From positions 1,887,569-1,951,568 of the forward strand of contig NZ_LR130785.1 of NCBI RefSeq assembly GCF_900626135.1: 64,000 bases of DNA, written 5' to 3'. Of the stretch, positions 63,955 to 64,000 are shown one piece after another. The stretch is from Senegalia massiliensis. GTDB taxonomy: Bacteria > Bacillota > Clostridia > Tissierellales > SIT17. Within the stretch, counting starts at the first letter, position 1. Every line of letters begins with the position of its first letter. The position numbers and the translations under genes are program-made. The notes under the pieces are model-generated. The model searched no databases and had not been told where the DNA came from. It saw only the letters and a list, made by a program, of their open reading frames with translations.

Positions 63955-64000
63955 TGGTGGGCCTTCAGGGATTCGAACCCCGGACCTACCGGTTATGAGC
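63955..64000 (-). tRNA. tRNA-Met (CAU), 5' part outside the window
   Basis: The 3' part of a tRNA with encoded CCA, T-arm GGGGTTCGAATCCC and anticodon loop CTCATAA (CAU). The sequence following GCTCATAACCGG fits elongator tRNA-Met. The D-arm and 5' acceptor strand are cut off. Confidence 0.88.

Overview
The window is AT-rich, tightly packed chromosomal DNA from a low-GC, Gram-positive, endospore-forming anaerobe of the Clostridia. An amino-acid-fermenting Tissierellales-like organism is my best guess (inference). Support comes from the sporulation genes (SpoVD/SpoVE-type division genes, a Spo0E-like phosphatase, a YhcN/YlaJ lipoprotein, a probable spore-surface protein), a ferredoxin-dependent 2-oxoacid oxidoreductase, a 2-hydroxyacyl-CoA-dehydratase-type activator, an asparaginase, a selenoprotein and AGGAGG-type ribosome binding sites. 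Most genes are on the minus strand. No insertion sequence, prophage, CRISPR array or integrase is visible. No stretch above 300 bases lacks a gene.

Layout (minus-strand blocks read right to left). 9-12963 is the division/cell-wall (dcw) cluster: mraZ, rsmH, ftsL, spoVD, murE, mraY, murD, ftsW/spoVE, murG, murA, divIB and a DUF881 gene, with an MraZ-type repeat operator upstream of mraZ. murF, murC and murB are not in it. 13126-18716 holds a Spo0E-like gene, lgt, an M16 peptidase pair, a membrane-anchored ferrochelatase-like protein and a sporulation lipoprotein. 18809-23223 is pstSCAB-phoU behind a four-hexamer Pho box. 23309-31867 has ychF, yaaR, pduL-deoC behind a dyad promoter, an ATP-grasp ligase, aroC-aroB-aroA and folT under a tetrahydrofolate riboswitch. 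The folT/aro neighbourhood links chorismate supply with folate uptake.

32037-36785 carries membrane proteins (a degenerate Mrr-like protein, DUF1461, DedA), a 55-residue ORF, a SelW-like selenoprotein read through an in-frame UGA, uvsE and a MltG-N-terminal-like protein. 36904-41221 has a MATE transporter, a Gate-domain membrane protein, rpsD and a nitroreductase. 41427-43481 is a compact agrD-agrC-agrB quorum-sensing locus whose peptide has Thr where the ring-closing Cys normally sits and which has no agrA beside it. 43614-46159 is korAB; 46189-50430 is a polyamine transport operon with its XRE-cupin regulator; 50645-54464 is an EamA transporter, then thiI, a cysteine desulfurase and a LUD protein.

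54541-58168 contains a promoter plus structured leader or small RNA before asparaginase, then a divergent pair of unrecognised genes (beta-rich/coiled coil and Cys-rich). 58225-61241 is a three-gene activase/dehydratase-like set. 61319-63827 has an unknown helical protein and a YprB-like exonuclease. tRNA-Phe and a truncated tRNA-Met end the window.

The most interesting items are the UGA-coded selenoprotein with its bSECIS hairpin, the unusual agr locus, two apparent AUU start codons, the ferrochelatase-like and Mrr-like membrane proteins that have lost catalytic residues, the structured RNA before asparaginase, and a GTATAC-centred palindrome shared by the pduL-deoC and kor promoter regions.
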